Source: Candidatus Eremiobacterota bacterium
GTDB lineage: Bacteria; Vulcanimicrobiota; CADAWZ01; Ess09-12
Assembly (NCBI GenBank): GCA_031082125.1
Contig: JAVHLM010000011.1
Span: forward strand, 1-60,041
Length of the DNA stretch: 60,041 nt
Direction of reading: 5' to 3'
The notes beneath the pieces were generated by a model. It did no database searches. It saw only the letters and a list, made by a program, of their open reading frames with translations, and was not told where the DNA came from. Shown here one piece after another: positions 1 to 8,908 of the stretch (positions are counted from its first letter, which is position 1; each line of letters opens with the position of its first letter). The position numbers and the translations under genes are program-made.

Positions 1-202
1 GTAGGCGCTTGGAGCAAAGCTGACAGATTGCATTTCATTGTGCAGGGGTCTCGGGAAGTTTTTCTGTCTTTATAAAATCTAGTTTACGGCTGCCCAAAAT
101 TGAATTCGATTTCTTCTATAGTGAGGCTCAGTCCATGTGCCACAGATTATCTCTGTAAGGTGCCAGCTCTTCGTGAACCGGGCGTGTGCGGAACCGGGGC
201 AT

Positions 203-232
203 TTGACAACCCTCACCGAACAATGGTATATT
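203..232 (+). promoter_or_regulatory. sigma70-type promoter for the AAA/DUF4143 gene
   Basis: A consensus -35 TTGACA (203-208) is followed after 18 bp by TATATT (227-232). The predicted transcription start falls about 7 nt downstream, inside the first of two palindromes, and the ATG lies about 50 nt further on. Bases 1-202 show no convincing gene; an open frame running in from the left edge stops at 75 and could be the tail of a gene, but I cannot identify it. Confidence 0.6.
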
Positions 233-276
233 TACTCAGGGTCCTGAGTAAAATTACTCAGCATATTGAGTAATTT
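232..276. promoter_or_regulatory. two adjacent perfect palindromes, probable operator
   Basis: TTACTCAGG (232-240) is the exact reverse complement of CCTGAGTAA (243-251), with a 2-bp spacer. AAATTACTCA (251-260) is the reverse complement of TGAGTAATTT (267-276), with a 6-bp spacer. All four arms share the core TTACTCA/TGAGTAA. The pair lies on the predicted transcription start and leader of the following gene, so binding there should block transcription. There is no T-tract terminator geometry, so an operator is more likely than a terminator. The other DUF4143 gene in the window (near 40.4 kb) carries the same layout with different bases. Confidence 0.6.
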
Positions 277-290
277 TTGGAGTTCCTTTG

Positions 291-1475
291 ATGAAAAGGC
301 TTTTCACCAGACAGATTAATGAGATCCTTATCACGAGGCTGAAGGAGAGCCGTCAGTTCATCCAGGTGCTCTTCGGTCCGAGGCAGGTGGGAAAGACCAC
401 GGCGCTCATGCAGGTCCTGGAATCGATTGCAATGCCTTCCCACAGTGTATCGGCAGATCAGCCCTCATTGCGGAATGCATTGTGGCTTGAAGAGCAGTGG
501 GAGGTGGCCCGCCTGCTTGCGAGGAGAGAAAAGGAAGCTGTCCTGGCCGTGGACGAGATTCAGAAGGTGCCCCTCTGGCCCGAGGTGGTGAAAAGGCTGT
601 GGGATGAAGACAGCCGCGCGGGCACACCGCTGAAAGTGGTCCTTCTGGGCTCCTCCCCGCTTCTGATCCAATCGGGACTCACCGAGAGCCTCGCAGGGCG
701 GTTCGAAGCGATCAGGGCAGGCCACTGGACATTCTCTGAATGCCATGAGTTCTTCGGGTGGGACCTCGACACATTCATCTATTTCGGCGGCTACCCCGGC
801 GCCGCGCACCTCATCAGGGACCGGGAGCGCTGGAGCCGCTATATACAGGACTCACTCATCGAAACGACCCTCTCCCGTGACATTCTGCTGATGACCAGGG
901 TTGACAAGCCTGCCCTTCTCCGGCGCCTCTTCTTCCTCGGCTGCGAGTACTCGGGGCAGGTGCTTTCCTATCAGAAGATGCTGGGGCAGCTCCACGATGC
1001 GGGGAACACCACCACCCTGGCTCATTACCTTGAGCTTCTGAGCGGAGCGGGCTTCCTTGCAGGCATTGGTAAATACTCCGGTGAATCGGTGCGAAGGAGA
1101 GCATCAAGCCCGAAGCTCCTGGTATATGACACGGCCCTCATCACCGCCCAGTCTCCTCTCACCTTCAAGGAGGCCCGTGCTGACAGGAAATACTGGGGGA
1201 GACTCGTCGAATCGGCCGCTGGCGCGTATCTGCTGAACCTCGCTGCCGACAGGAAGCTCAACCTGTTCTACTGGCGCGAGGGAGACCGGGAAGTTGACTT
1301 CGTGCTGCAGAAAGGGAAAAAGCTCATCGCGATGGAGGTAAAGAGCGGTGCCTGGAAAGGGAGCCTTTCAGGCATGGCGTCATTCGACAAGGCGTTTCAC
1401 CCTGACCGCAGGCTGCTCGCAGGAGCCGACGGCATTCCGCTCGATGAGCTCCTCCGGTGGGAGCCCTTCTCGTAA
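291..1475 (+). CDS. AAA ATPase with C-terminal DUF4143 domain (COG1373 type)
   Basis: A predicted ATPase of 394 residues of the AAA_14/DUF4143 family, common in bacteria and archaea and of unknown target. The Walker A motif is GPRQVGKTT (K35) and the Walker B is AVLAVDEIQ. The C-terminal DUF4143 half carries the typical REGDREVDFVLQ...AMEVKSG pattern, which resembles a PD-(D/E)XK nuclease core. I take ATG 291 rather than the TTG just before it. Members of this family are often solitary, mobile between genomes and sometimes discussed as toxin-antitoxin-like or defence-like; that is family knowledge, not shown here. Two relics of similar genes occur in this window (11.5 and 40.0-40.4 kb). The promoter and palindromes upstream suggest tight regulation. 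Confidence 0.85.
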   Translation: MKRLFTRQINEILITRLKESRQFIQVLFGPRQVGKTTALMQVLESIAMPSHSVSADQPSLRNALWLEEQWEVARLLARREKEAVLAVDEIQKVPLWPEVVKRLWDEDSRAGTPLKVVLLGSSPLLIQSGLTESLAGRFEAIRAGHWTFSECHEFFGWDLDTFIYFGGYPGAAHLIRDRERWSRYIQDSLIETTLSRDILLMTRVDKPALLRRLFFLGCEYSGQVLSYQKMLGQLHDAGNTTTLAHYLELLSGAGFLAGIGKYSGESVRRRASSPKLLVYDTALITAQSPLTFKEARADRKYWGRLVESAAGAYLLNLAADRKLNLFYWREGDREVDFVLQKGKKLIAMEVKSGAWKGSLSGMASFDKAFHPDRRLLAGADGIPLDELLRWEPFS

Positions 1476-1663
1476 AAAGCTCATGAATATTTATTAAAAC
1501 AGTAACCCACAGAAAAACAGTCTCAGCGGATCAGGCTGCACGGCCAATCATGGTATGATACTTCTCTCTGTCCCCGATATGAATCAAGCCACTGCCCGGG
1601 AGAATTTTCAGAAAGAGAGAATTATTCCATGCTATCATATTGATGAATGGGGGTGGGGAACAG

Positions 1664-3325
1664 ATGCCTCAGTATTGCACCGAATGCGGCAGGGACAACA
1701 ATGAGACGTCAAAGTTCTGCTCTGTATGCGGAGCACTCCTTGAAGGCCTGAGCACTGCCCCCCTGGTAAAGCCCGCCACTGTCCTGGATGATCGCTACGA
1801 GATTATCAGCGTGGTGAAAGCAGGCGGGATGGGCTGCATCTACAAAGCCCGCGACCAGCGCCTCAAAGAGGTGGTTGCGGTGAAAAAGATGAGCTCACCG
1901 CATCCTTCCCCAGAGGAGCAGAAGAAGGCGGAGGAGCGCTTCGAGGAAGAAGCCCGCTTCCTTTTCAAGCTGCATCACAATGGCCTCCCCAATGTCAGCG
2001 ATTTCTTCACCGATAAGGACCCGGATACCGGTAAACCTGCTCATTTTCTTATCATGACTTTTATTGAAGGCGCTGATCTGGAGACATTGATGGAAGGACA
2101 GGGGCGCAAGCCTCTCCCTGTGGAGAAAGTCATTTCCATAGCGGGGCAGATACTGGAAATACTCAAGTACCTGCACTCTCAGGATCCCCCCCTGATTTAT
2201 CGTGATCTCAATGCCCGTAATGTGATGCTGAAAGACGATAAGATATTTCTCGTTGACTTCGGTATCGCCCGAGTCTTCAGGCCCCATCAGAAGGGCACTG
2301 CAATAGGCACCCCCGGCTATGCGGCACCTGAGCAGTACAAGGGATTTGCGGATCCCAGGAGCGATCTCTATTCCCTTGGAGTGTTAATGCATTACCTTCT
2401 CACGGGGATTGATCCCGAGGATCCTTCCCGGCCTCCTCACCGCTTTGAGCCGGCGATGAAGATAAACAACACGGTTCCCGCCGCTCTGAACGCCCTTGTC
2501 ATGGCTCTCCTGGATAATATCATCGAAAACCGCCCCGGGTCGGCACAGAAGGTGGAAGAGCTGCTGAAGACAGCTCTCACAGATAAGGCTGACACTCTCA
2601 TCAGCCACGCGTCTCCGGCAATAGCGACTCCTCAGCAGATAAAACCCGTCAATCCGATGCAGACTGAATCCAGGAGGAAACAGACCGTCATTGTCAGCCC
2701 CGACGAGATAAATACGAAGAAACCACAGGGCATACATGAGGAAATATTGATTGCGCTTGTCTCCGTTGCGATTTTGCTCATTGTCGGCCTTATTTCTTAT
2801 AGTATTTTCAGGATGGCTATCGATTCAGCTTCCAAAGCCCGCAAGAAAGAGGGGAAAAGGGGATCTCTCACTGTGCTTGCTGCTTCAGAGGGCGAGCTCA
2901 ATAAATATCTGAAAATTCTTAAGGATAAGGGAATTGAAGCGCAGGCCGGCTCAGAAGATACCTATGAGAATAAGGGGATACTGGGCTATGTGGTCGTGGG
3001 AAGCTTCAGGACCGAGCTTGCGAAGTCCGTCACAGAATATCTCAAGGCCAATAACTACAGGTCAGCCCTCATGCCGCCCGACAGGAATGGCTTCTCAACG
3101 GTCCAGATAGGCGATCACTACAAGAGCAGGGACTCTGCTGACACTGTAGTGAAGAGGCTCCAGAATGAGCTTTCAGTGAAATTTCACACCGAGCCACTCT
3201 ATGAGCAGGCAAAAGTAACCCGCTTCTATCTTGTCATAAATGATGTGGATGAAAAAAAGGCCGGCGACATCATCTCTCTTCTGAAAGTGAGATCTGAAGA
3301 TGCGAAGCTCGAAATATCGCCATGA
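1664..3325 (+). CDS. zinc-ribbon Ser/Thr protein kinase with membrane anchor and SPOR-like tail
   Basis: A Hanks-type kinase of 553 residues. A zinc ribbon (CTECG near residue 5, CSVCG near residue 19) precedes the kinase domain at about residues 45-320, with glycine loop KAGGMG, lysine VAVKK (K74), catalytic loop YRDLNARN (D181, with Tyr replacing the His of HRD), DFG (D198) and APEQ. One membrane segment near residue 370 (LIALVSVAILLIVGLI) follows. The outer C-terminal part has two halves resembling SPOR repeats (VVVGSFRTELAKSVTEYL and VQIGDHYKSRDSADTVVKRL), which in other proteins bind denuded peptidoglycan; that match is my inference. I prefer ATG 1664 (MPQYCTECG), preceded by a GGGGTGGGG ribosome site, over ATG 1643. 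The next gene overlaps its end. Confidence 0.85.
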   Translation: MPQYCTECGRDNNETSKFCSVCGALLEGLSTAPLVKPATVLDDRYEIISVVKAGGMGCIYKARDQRLKEVVAVKKMSSPHPSPEEQKKAEERFEEEARFLFKLHHNGLPNVSDFFTDKDPDTGKPAHFLIMTFIEGADLETLMEGQGRKPLPVEKVISIAGQILEILKYLHSQDPPLIYRDLNARNVMLKDDKIFLVDFGIARVFRPHQKGTAIGTPGYAAPEQYKGFADPRSDLYSLGVLMHYLLTGIDPEDPSRPPHRFEPAMKINNTVPAALNALVMALLDNIIENRPGSAQKVEELLKTALTDKADTLISHASPAIATPQQIKPVNPMQTESRRKQTVIVSPDEINTKKPQGIHEEILIALVSVAILLIVGLISYSIFRMAIDSASKARKKEGKRGSLTVLAASEGELNKYLKILKDKGIEAQAGSEDTYENKGILGYVVVGSFRTELAKSVTEYLKANNYRSALMPPDRNGFSTVQIGDHYKSRDSADTVVKRLQNELSVKFHTEPLYEQAKVTRFYLVINDVDEKKAGDIISLLKVRSEDAKLEISP

Positions 3326-5951
3326 GGTATCGCAGCCCTATCAGGGGGCCATCCTGCACCATCTGATGATGGTACTGCTCCTTTTCCTGCTCTCAATTCC
3401 CGCTGAAGCGGTCGAGCTGCCTGCACCTCCCTTCAGGAAATCCTGGGCCTGCGAAGTGGGAAAGAAGCTTGGCGAGCAGCCCGGGTACTATGTCCTCAGC
3501 AATGGAGCATTGTGCTTTACTGCATACCAATCCTTTGGTGCCATTGACTTTTCTTCCGGAAAGATCCTCTGGAAACAATCCCTCAAGAACCAGGCCGTGC
3601 TGACCGCGGACTGCGAAGATGACAGATTTTATGTAGCGCTCGGGAAAAAGGCTTCCTTTTCCGATGAGCACCAATCAGGGAAAGAGCAGATCGTAGCCTT
3701 TGATCCCCGCTCCGGGAAAGAGTTATTGGATATCCCGCTTGACGGGATTGACTGCAAGCCTGCCCTAGAGGCCCATATATTGTATTGCGTCTTTGCTGAC
3801 AATACGATGAAGGCGATTGATCTGAACACGCGGACGGCGCTCTGGACGATACCGGTTAAGGATTTCAACAAAAGAGAGAAGAGCCGATACTTCAGAAATG
3901 AAAAAAGCCTCACGGTGGTAAAGCCAAATATTTTCATCAAGAATGATCACAGACTGTTCTGCGCAGACTGCCGTACAGGCATTATTCAATGGAAGTATGA
4001 TATCAAAGATGCCTATTGGCACTATTCAACGGATGAGAAGGGAGCGCATGTCTATCTCGCTCATGAGAATGAGGTCATATCGATTGATGGGCGGGATGGA
4101 AAGCTGGAATGGGCTGTCTCGATTCATAGTGCTGTTGATGGATCCCCGGTTTCCAGCGGAGGCCTTATTATTCTTACCAGCCGCGATTTTATGCTCTATG
4201 CACTGCAGGCCGACAACGGGAGAATCAAATGGACCTATGAGCTTTCCAAATCACCGCGGTCGCGTATCAGAGAGCCTCTTGTCCAAAATGATACCGTCAT
4301 TGCGGCAGTTAACAGCAAGATGCTCGCCTTTACGATGTCAGGAGAGAAACTCTGGGAGTTTGACACTGAAGTCTATGATCTCTGGGGCATTATATTTGTG
4401 GACGATGGATTCCTCTTCTCATCGGGCCATGAAATCCTGCGATATTCCATGGGCACACCACCTGAAATCCCCTCCACGGCAAAGGAAAGACGAATCCTCG
4501 CCGAAGAGCTTGTCTCCCGCTTTGACCGCCTGGGAGAAGATGAGAGGTGGATCCTGGGTAAACTGGGTGACGAAGCCTTCGAAGCCCTTCTGCCATCAGC
4601 AAAAAAGCGATTGCAGGCATTCGACAGGACACCTCCGGAAAAGACGGCGTCCTGGAGAGATTATTACCGGAATGTCGATGACAGGAGCGAGGAATACCGC
4701 AGGTTTGATCGTGCCCTTGGTGTGCTTCAAAACACCGTGAGCAGCGCGCATACGCCCGAGCTCTTTTCCCTGTTATCGATGGCACAGAAGGACACCGCAA
4801 AGTACGCGATCCTGAAAGTCATCTCCACAAAGGGGGATGAGAAGCTTACGATCCCATTCTTCCTTGATGTGCTGAGGGCGGGCGGCAGGAAGGATAAAAA
4901 AACCTTCGATTATCTTTATACCACCGCTCTTTATGCCGTTGCGGATTCGAAGTATCAGGCCGCCGTTGATTATCTCATCGGGGAGCTTGCCAGACCTCAA
5001 TCCCCTGTTCGGCACACCGCATACTTGAGCCTGGGGAGCACAGGGGGCGAGCGGGGAGCGCGGGCAATACTCGCCGCCAGAGACACCTCCCTCACGATTC
5101 CAACAATCGAGAGCTATGCAAAGTTCTATGAACTTGGTCCGGAGGTCAGCAGGACCGAAACCAATATTTTTGACGACCGATTGGCCCAGGTGAGAAAAGA
5201 TCGCAATGGGACAAAGTGGGGGCTTGCGCAGTCATATGTTCTCGGCTCCCTGCAGGATGCCTGGATTTTGAAATTCGACGGCAAGGAGTGGAAGGAGCCG
5301 CTCTTCACCGGGAAGACAATCAGAGAGCTTGATATGGAAAAAAGCGATTGGATTTCCACGCTGGCTCTCAACGGCGACATGAGAAAAGACAGCGACGGCG
5401 ACGGATGGACCGATGAAGTGGAGAAGCGCCTGGGCACCGATCCGCTCAATAAGGACACCGACGGGGACGGCCTCATGGACAGTATCGACAAAAATCCCCT
5501 CGCAGCGCCACGGGCTTTGAGCGAAACTGAAAAAGTTCTGAGAGCCGCCTTTGAGGGCAGGTTCTGCTTCTCATCCGGTGATGGATTCAGGGTTCCCTGC
5601 CTGGTGAAGCTTCCCGAAGGCATCGAGCCGCTGGAGCTCATCGGGTATGACTGGCTCATCATCCCGGAAAAGAAGGGAGAGAAGAGCCCTCTCGAAAAGG
5701 CCATGGCTGTCGTGGATCGCCTGGGTGTCGCAGTGGTGAGCTTTGCCATGCCCCCGAGTGACTTTGATGGAAATATCCTGCGTGAAAACAAAGAAGGCAG
5801 GTTCATTCTCTGGAACAAGGACAATACGGAAGCAAAGCTGCTTATCTCAACGAATTACGGTAATCTCAACGCCTCGGACACTGAGATTCATCTCAAAAAA
5901 TTCGGCGACGACTGGATCGTGGTAAAAATGCGGGTTATCAGTGTTTCCTGA
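3300..5951 (+). CDS. secreted PQQ-type beta-propeller / HEAT / TSP3 calcium-repeat protein
   Basis: A protein of 883 residues. A hydrophobic signal segment (MMVLLLFLLSIPAEA) is followed by PQQ/WD-like propeller blades to about residue 390, recognisable by repeated W-aromatic strands such as GKILWKQ, TALWTIP, GIIQWKY, GKLEWAV and GRIKWTY. A helical HEAT-like region spans about residues 440-620. A thrombospondin type 3 calcium loop (DSDGDGWTDEVEKRLGTD, then DTDGDGLMDSID) lies near residue 700, followed by a conserved C-terminal domain. ATG 3300 overlaps the kinase gene by 26 nt; ATG 3365 is an alternative start that begins directly at the signal sequence. It is a full-length paralog of the protein at 11.7-14.3 kb. 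Coupling to a membrane kinase suggests a sensing or scaffold role, which is inference. Confidence 0.8.
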   Translation: MRSSKYRHEVSQPYQGAILHHLMMVLLLFLLSIPAEAVELPAPPFRKSWACEVGKKLGEQPGYYVLSNGALCFTAYQSFGAIDFSSGKILWKQSLKNQAVLTADCEDDRFYVALGKKASFSDEHQSGKEQIVAFDPRSGKELLDIPLDGIDCKPALEAHILYCVFADNTMKAIDLNTRTALWTIPVKDFNKREKSRYFRNEKSLTVVKPNIFIKNDHRLFCADCRTGIIQWKYDIKDAYWHYSTDEKGAHVYLAHENEVISIDGRDGKLEWAVSIHSAVDGSPVSSGGLIILTSRDFMLYALQADNGRIKWTYELSKSPRSRIREPLVQNDTVIAAVNSKMLAFTMSGEKLWEFDTEVYDLWGIIFVDDGFLFSSGHEILRYSMGTPPEIPSTAKERRILAEELVSRFDRLGEDERWILGKLGDEAFEALLPSAKKRLQAFDRTPPEKTASWRDYYRNVDDRSEEYRRFDRALGVLQNTVSSAHTPELFSLLSMAQKDTAKYAILKVISTKGDEKLTIPFFLDVLRAGGRKDKKTFDYLYTTALYAVADSKYQAAVDYLIGELARPQSPVRHTAYLSLGSTGGERGARAILAARDTSLTIPTIESYAKFYELGPEVSRTETNIFDDRLAQVRKDRNGTKWGLAQSYVLGSLQDAWILKFDGKEWKEPLFTGKTIRELDMEKSDWISTLALNGDMRKDSDGDGWTDEVEKRLGTDPLNKDTDGDGLMDSIDKNPLAAPRALSETEKVLRAAFEGRFCFSSGDGFRVPCLVKLPEGIEPLELIGYDWLIIPEKKGEKSPLEKAMAVVDRLGVAVVSFAMPPSDFDGNILRENKEGRFILWNKDNTEAKLLISTNYGNLNASDTEIHLKKFGDDWIVVKMRVISVS

Positions 5952-6227
5952 TGCCAGGCCTCATCCCGTCAACCTGCCGAGAGCCTGAGGACACATTCCT
6001 GGCTCAAATTCCCATTATTATCCTTTTCTGCTATAATGATATCGTAACAGAGATTACCGCAGACAGTACAATCGCCCGCCATGAGACAATATTTTCAGCC
6101 ACCACTTTGCAGGACAGGGAACAGGATATCCAATAAGTAAAATCACACCGGGCCGGCGGATTCCTGATGTTGATCTGAGAAACCAGGCGGCATGAGAGCT
6201 CAGAAAGCTGATATGGACAGGACGGTT

Positions 6228-8210
6228 ATGAAGAAAAGCCTTCATTGGATCATTTTACTATTGATTCTCTCCCCGACTCTCTGCCTGTGCGCCACTTCTC
6301 AGGAAGAAGAGCTCTGGAGCAAAGCCTGTGAATATTACGGCGCCTCGGTGACTCTTGAAAAAACAAGCTACAGGGCCGCTTTAGAATCATATGAGAAAGC
6401 TCTCACCGCACTTGAAGAAATCGTGACCTCCTTCCCCGACTCCCCCACTGCCAGGCAGCTCCAGAGCGGGGAGAGAAAGCTGGGAAAGCTCACCTATCAA
6501 GAATTCAGGAGCTCACTGCTTCCAAGGGCACGACTGAGAGCGGAAGCGGAAGAAGACCCTGTCGCCTGTGCCATATTGATATGGGAAAAGACCAAAAGAA
6601 ATGAGTTTTATGGCGCAATTCTCGCTTCAGAGGCTTATGCGAAGAGAGGGCAGCCTGACAAGGCCATTGCCTACGCGGAAACAGAAGCCAACGTGCATTT
6701 AAGAGAAGATGCCTTCATAGAGGTGACCAGGGCATGCGCTGAAAAAGGCGATATTGAGGGAGCAAAGCGAGCCTTGAAGAAATTGCAGGAGCTGGAAAAA
6801 GCTGACGAGAGTGGCGGATTTGTCTATAAGCTCATCAGGGCCATTGTCTGGCTTGACTCTGCACTGGTGAAGGCTGGAAGAGTCAATGAGGTGTCCTCAG
6901 TGCTGTCCCAGGCTGTCGCACAGGGAAATGACTGCTCAAAGGTTTATGAAGTGGGGGCAAAAGCTTACCTTGAAGCCGGCATCTATGAAAAGGCCTTTGA
7001 ATGCGCTCTTGAGATTCCCGATCCCGAGACTCGCTCGGAAACACTCTGTGAGCTTTCCCGCCAAATGATCAAGGTGAGCGATTCAGAGATGGCACTCAGG
7101 TATGCGGGGCTGATCAGCGAGCCAAGTAACAGGGCAAAGGCATATGCCTCCCTGGTAAAATTCTACCTTGCGAGAGATGAAGATGTGCAGCTTCCCCTCG
7201 ATGAGGCTCTAAAGAGTGCACAGCTGATCAAGGATCCCTATGAACGAATAGATAGACTGTGTGAGATTGCAGAAAGTCTCGCGAAAGCGGGCCATAAAGA
7301 GCAGGCGCTTGAAGCGCTCGAATATGTAAAACAAGCAGTTTCGGCGATGAATAAGGGCACAAAGAGACTCATCCCAGGTGTGTATTACCTGCTTCCCGGA
7401 TATCTGCTTCTCAATCGGAAGGACCTGGCTCGCTCAGCCTTGATGGAGTACTTGAATGGAAAATATGCCCTGCCTGATAAGAAAGACCGCACAAGGGTGG
7501 CTGCTCATGGCTTTGCCATAATAGGCGATTATAAAAAGGCCTGCAGTTATGCGGGAAATGATGGGCAGCTCATGACTTATATCGCTGAAAGCGCCGCCAA
7601 AGCTGGGTGCTATGATGATGCATTCAGAATTGCAGGGATGATCAAAGATGAGCAGTACAGGCACAGCGCAGAAACAGCTCTCCATGCCATTCAAGCCCAT
7701 CATTACAGAAAGCTGGGGAATAGTGGAAAGTCCCAGGAGGCACTCAGGAAAGCAGTGGCAGCGGCTCATTCCATAAAAAAAAGCTGGCTGCTTGATTCCA
7801 CTATGACAGGACTCGCGAACTGGTTTGAGCAGAAGGGCGATATCGAGGAGTGGAAAGTGATAGTGGAAAAGATATCGTGGTATAATCAACGCTCCAATCT
7901 GCAATATCTGCAATATTGGATCATCCGGCATTATTTGGAGTCCGGTGAAGTTGAAAAAGCACATCAGAAGGCGGCAATGATAAAAGGAGGATTGCTTTCG
8001 ATGCTTATAAGATCACAGGCATTCGAAGAAACCTCGGTTGGATATGCAAAAAGAGGTGATTGGGAGCGTGCCCTCGAGGTAGCCGGGGAAATAGATGATG
8101 ACTGGAGCAGGGTAGTCGCACTCTGCACCATTGCGCCTTACTGCAGGGAGCCTCTTACCGAAAGGGGAAAAAACGCCCTTCACCGGATTATAGAAAAGCT
8201 GGAGCAGTGA
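6228..8210 (+). CDS. secreted TPR-like helical repeat protein
   Basis: A protein of about 660 residues, with a signal peptide (MKKSLHWIILLLILSPTLC) and then helix-turn-helix repeats of TPR/SEL1 style throughout, for example DKAIAYAETEANVHLREDA and DIEGAKRALKKLQELEKA. No enzymatic motif is visible. ATG 6228 is chosen because it starts directly at the signal peptide and has AGGA upstream; ATGs at 6192 and 6213 are in frame. The 3' end overlaps the convergent gene at 8180 by 31 nt. Bases 5952-6227 upstream hold nothing I can support. It is probably a periplasmic or surface protein-interaction scaffold. Confidence 0.7.
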   Translation: MKKSLHWIILLLILSPTLCLCATSQEEELWSKACEYYGASVTLEKTSYRAALESYEKALTALEEIVTSFPDSPTARQLQSGERKLGKLTYQEFRSSLLPRARLRAEAEEDPVACAILIWEKTKRNEFYGAILASEAYAKRGQPDKAIAYAETEANVHLREDAFIEVTRACAEKGDIEGAKRALKKLQELEKADESGGFVYKLIRAIVWLDSALVKAGRVNEVSSVLSQAVAQGNDCSKVYEVGAKAYLEAGIYEKAFECALEIPDPETRSETLCELSRQMIKVSDSEMALRYAGLISEPSNRAKAYASLVKFYLARDEDVQLPLDEALKSAQLIKDPYERIDRLCEIAESLAKAGHKEQALEALEYVKQAVSAMNKGTKRLIPGVYYLLPGYLLLNRKDLARSALMEYLNGKYALPDKKDRTRVAAHGFAIIGDYKKACSYAGNDGQLMTYIAESAAKAGCYDDAFRIAGMIKDEQYRHSAETALHAIQAHHYRKLGNSGKSQEALRKAVAAAHSIKKSWLLDSTMTGLANWFEQKGDIEEWKVIVEKISWYNQRSNLQYLQYWIIRHYLESGEVEKAHQKAAMIKGGLLSMLIRSQAFEETSVGYAKRGDWERALEVAGEIDDDWSRVVALCTIAPYCREPLTERGKNALHRIIEKLEQ

Positions 8211-8809
8211 AAACGAGGCTTATCCATAGCAAGGCCTGGAAATTGTGTGTCAATCGGTGAGAGAATAAGATGCCCCTGCAGGCTCACTTGCTTGCTGCTA
8301 TGACGCAGGCTGTTGAAGATAGGGCGAGATGCTACACAATTCACATTATATTTTTCTATAACCCACCTTCCCCTTTTTTTCAACATATAGAAAATCCCAT
8401 GAGCAGCAGCAAGACCATCCTTTAAATAGCCTCCGCCGACTTCTGCCCTTGAGGCGCTTGTGAACCTCAGAGAATCTATATCAAAGATGACTCCATTTTC
8501 TCCAGTCTCTTTGTCATATATCTGGTAAAGAGCTTTTACATCCCTGGTCGATGATTCTGATACTTTTTTCACCGGCGGTCTGTTTCCCTGAAAGCGATTC
8601 ATAATACTATCCCTTGGGTCTCTCCCATGAAGAGAGAGAAAAAAGACCTTTACTTCTTTCCAGGAGGTAAATTCCTTTATCTCGTGGCGGAAGACGACCA
8701 CAATTATATCGTCTATATCTTTCTGCCTCGACGGGGAAGCTGTGCCGGGCATGGGAAAAGCGACCGTGAAGAAAAGACAGAGCACTATTGACAGAAAAGT
8801 CTTATTCAT
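8180..8809 (-). CDS. small secreted protein, family shared with the gene at 24.2 kb
   Basis: About 209 residues with a signal peptide (MNKTFLSIVLCLFFTVAF). I do not recognise the family. The core motif HGRDPRDSIMNRFQG-NRPPVKK recurs as LDGRDPGDNVIRHFSG-HRPPVKK in the protein at 24.2 kb. Both also share KETGE, SRAEV-GGYY-like and RGRWVIE-like segments, so this is a real conserved family. The present copy carries about 50 extra C-terminal residues. The start at 8809 has a good ribosome site (AAGGGG) and a TATAAT box just upstream. The 3' end overlaps the convergent TPR gene. The fold may be NTF2-like or a small beta domain; I cannot tell which. Confidence 0.65.
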   Translation of the reverse strand: MNKTFLSIVLCLFFTVAFPMPGTASPSRQKDIDDIIVVVFRHEIKEFTSWKEVKVFFLSLHGRDPRDSIMNRFQGNRPPVKKVSESSTRDVKALYQIYDKETGENGVIFDIDSLRFTSASRAEVGGGYLKDGLAAAHGIFYMLKKRGRWVIEKYNVNCVASRPIFNSLRHSSKQVSLQGHLILSPIDTQFPGLAMDKPRFHCSSFSIIR

Positions 8810-8822
8810 AGGTCCCCTTACT

Positions 8823-8828
8823 ATTATA
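8823..8828 (-). promoter_or_regulatory. extended -10 box for the small secreted protein
   Basis: On the minus strand TG-A-TATAAT forms an extended -10 element with no good -35 at 17 bp. The SD sequence follows within about 7 nt, so the transcript would have a very short leader. Confidence 0.4.
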
Positions 8829-8908
8829 TCATACAGAGATAACAAGTTCTGGCAAGGGCGGAATCTGAATCTTTATCATACGGCATTGAACGGCATTGCA
8901 TCGCCGCT

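Noticed and set aside
1-75. C-terminal end of a gene entering from the left
   Set aside because: Open frame only; too short and without a recognisable motif to call a gene.
5951-6136. 61-codon plus ORF after the propeller protein
   Set aside because: No ribosome site, no recognisable motif, and atypical composition.
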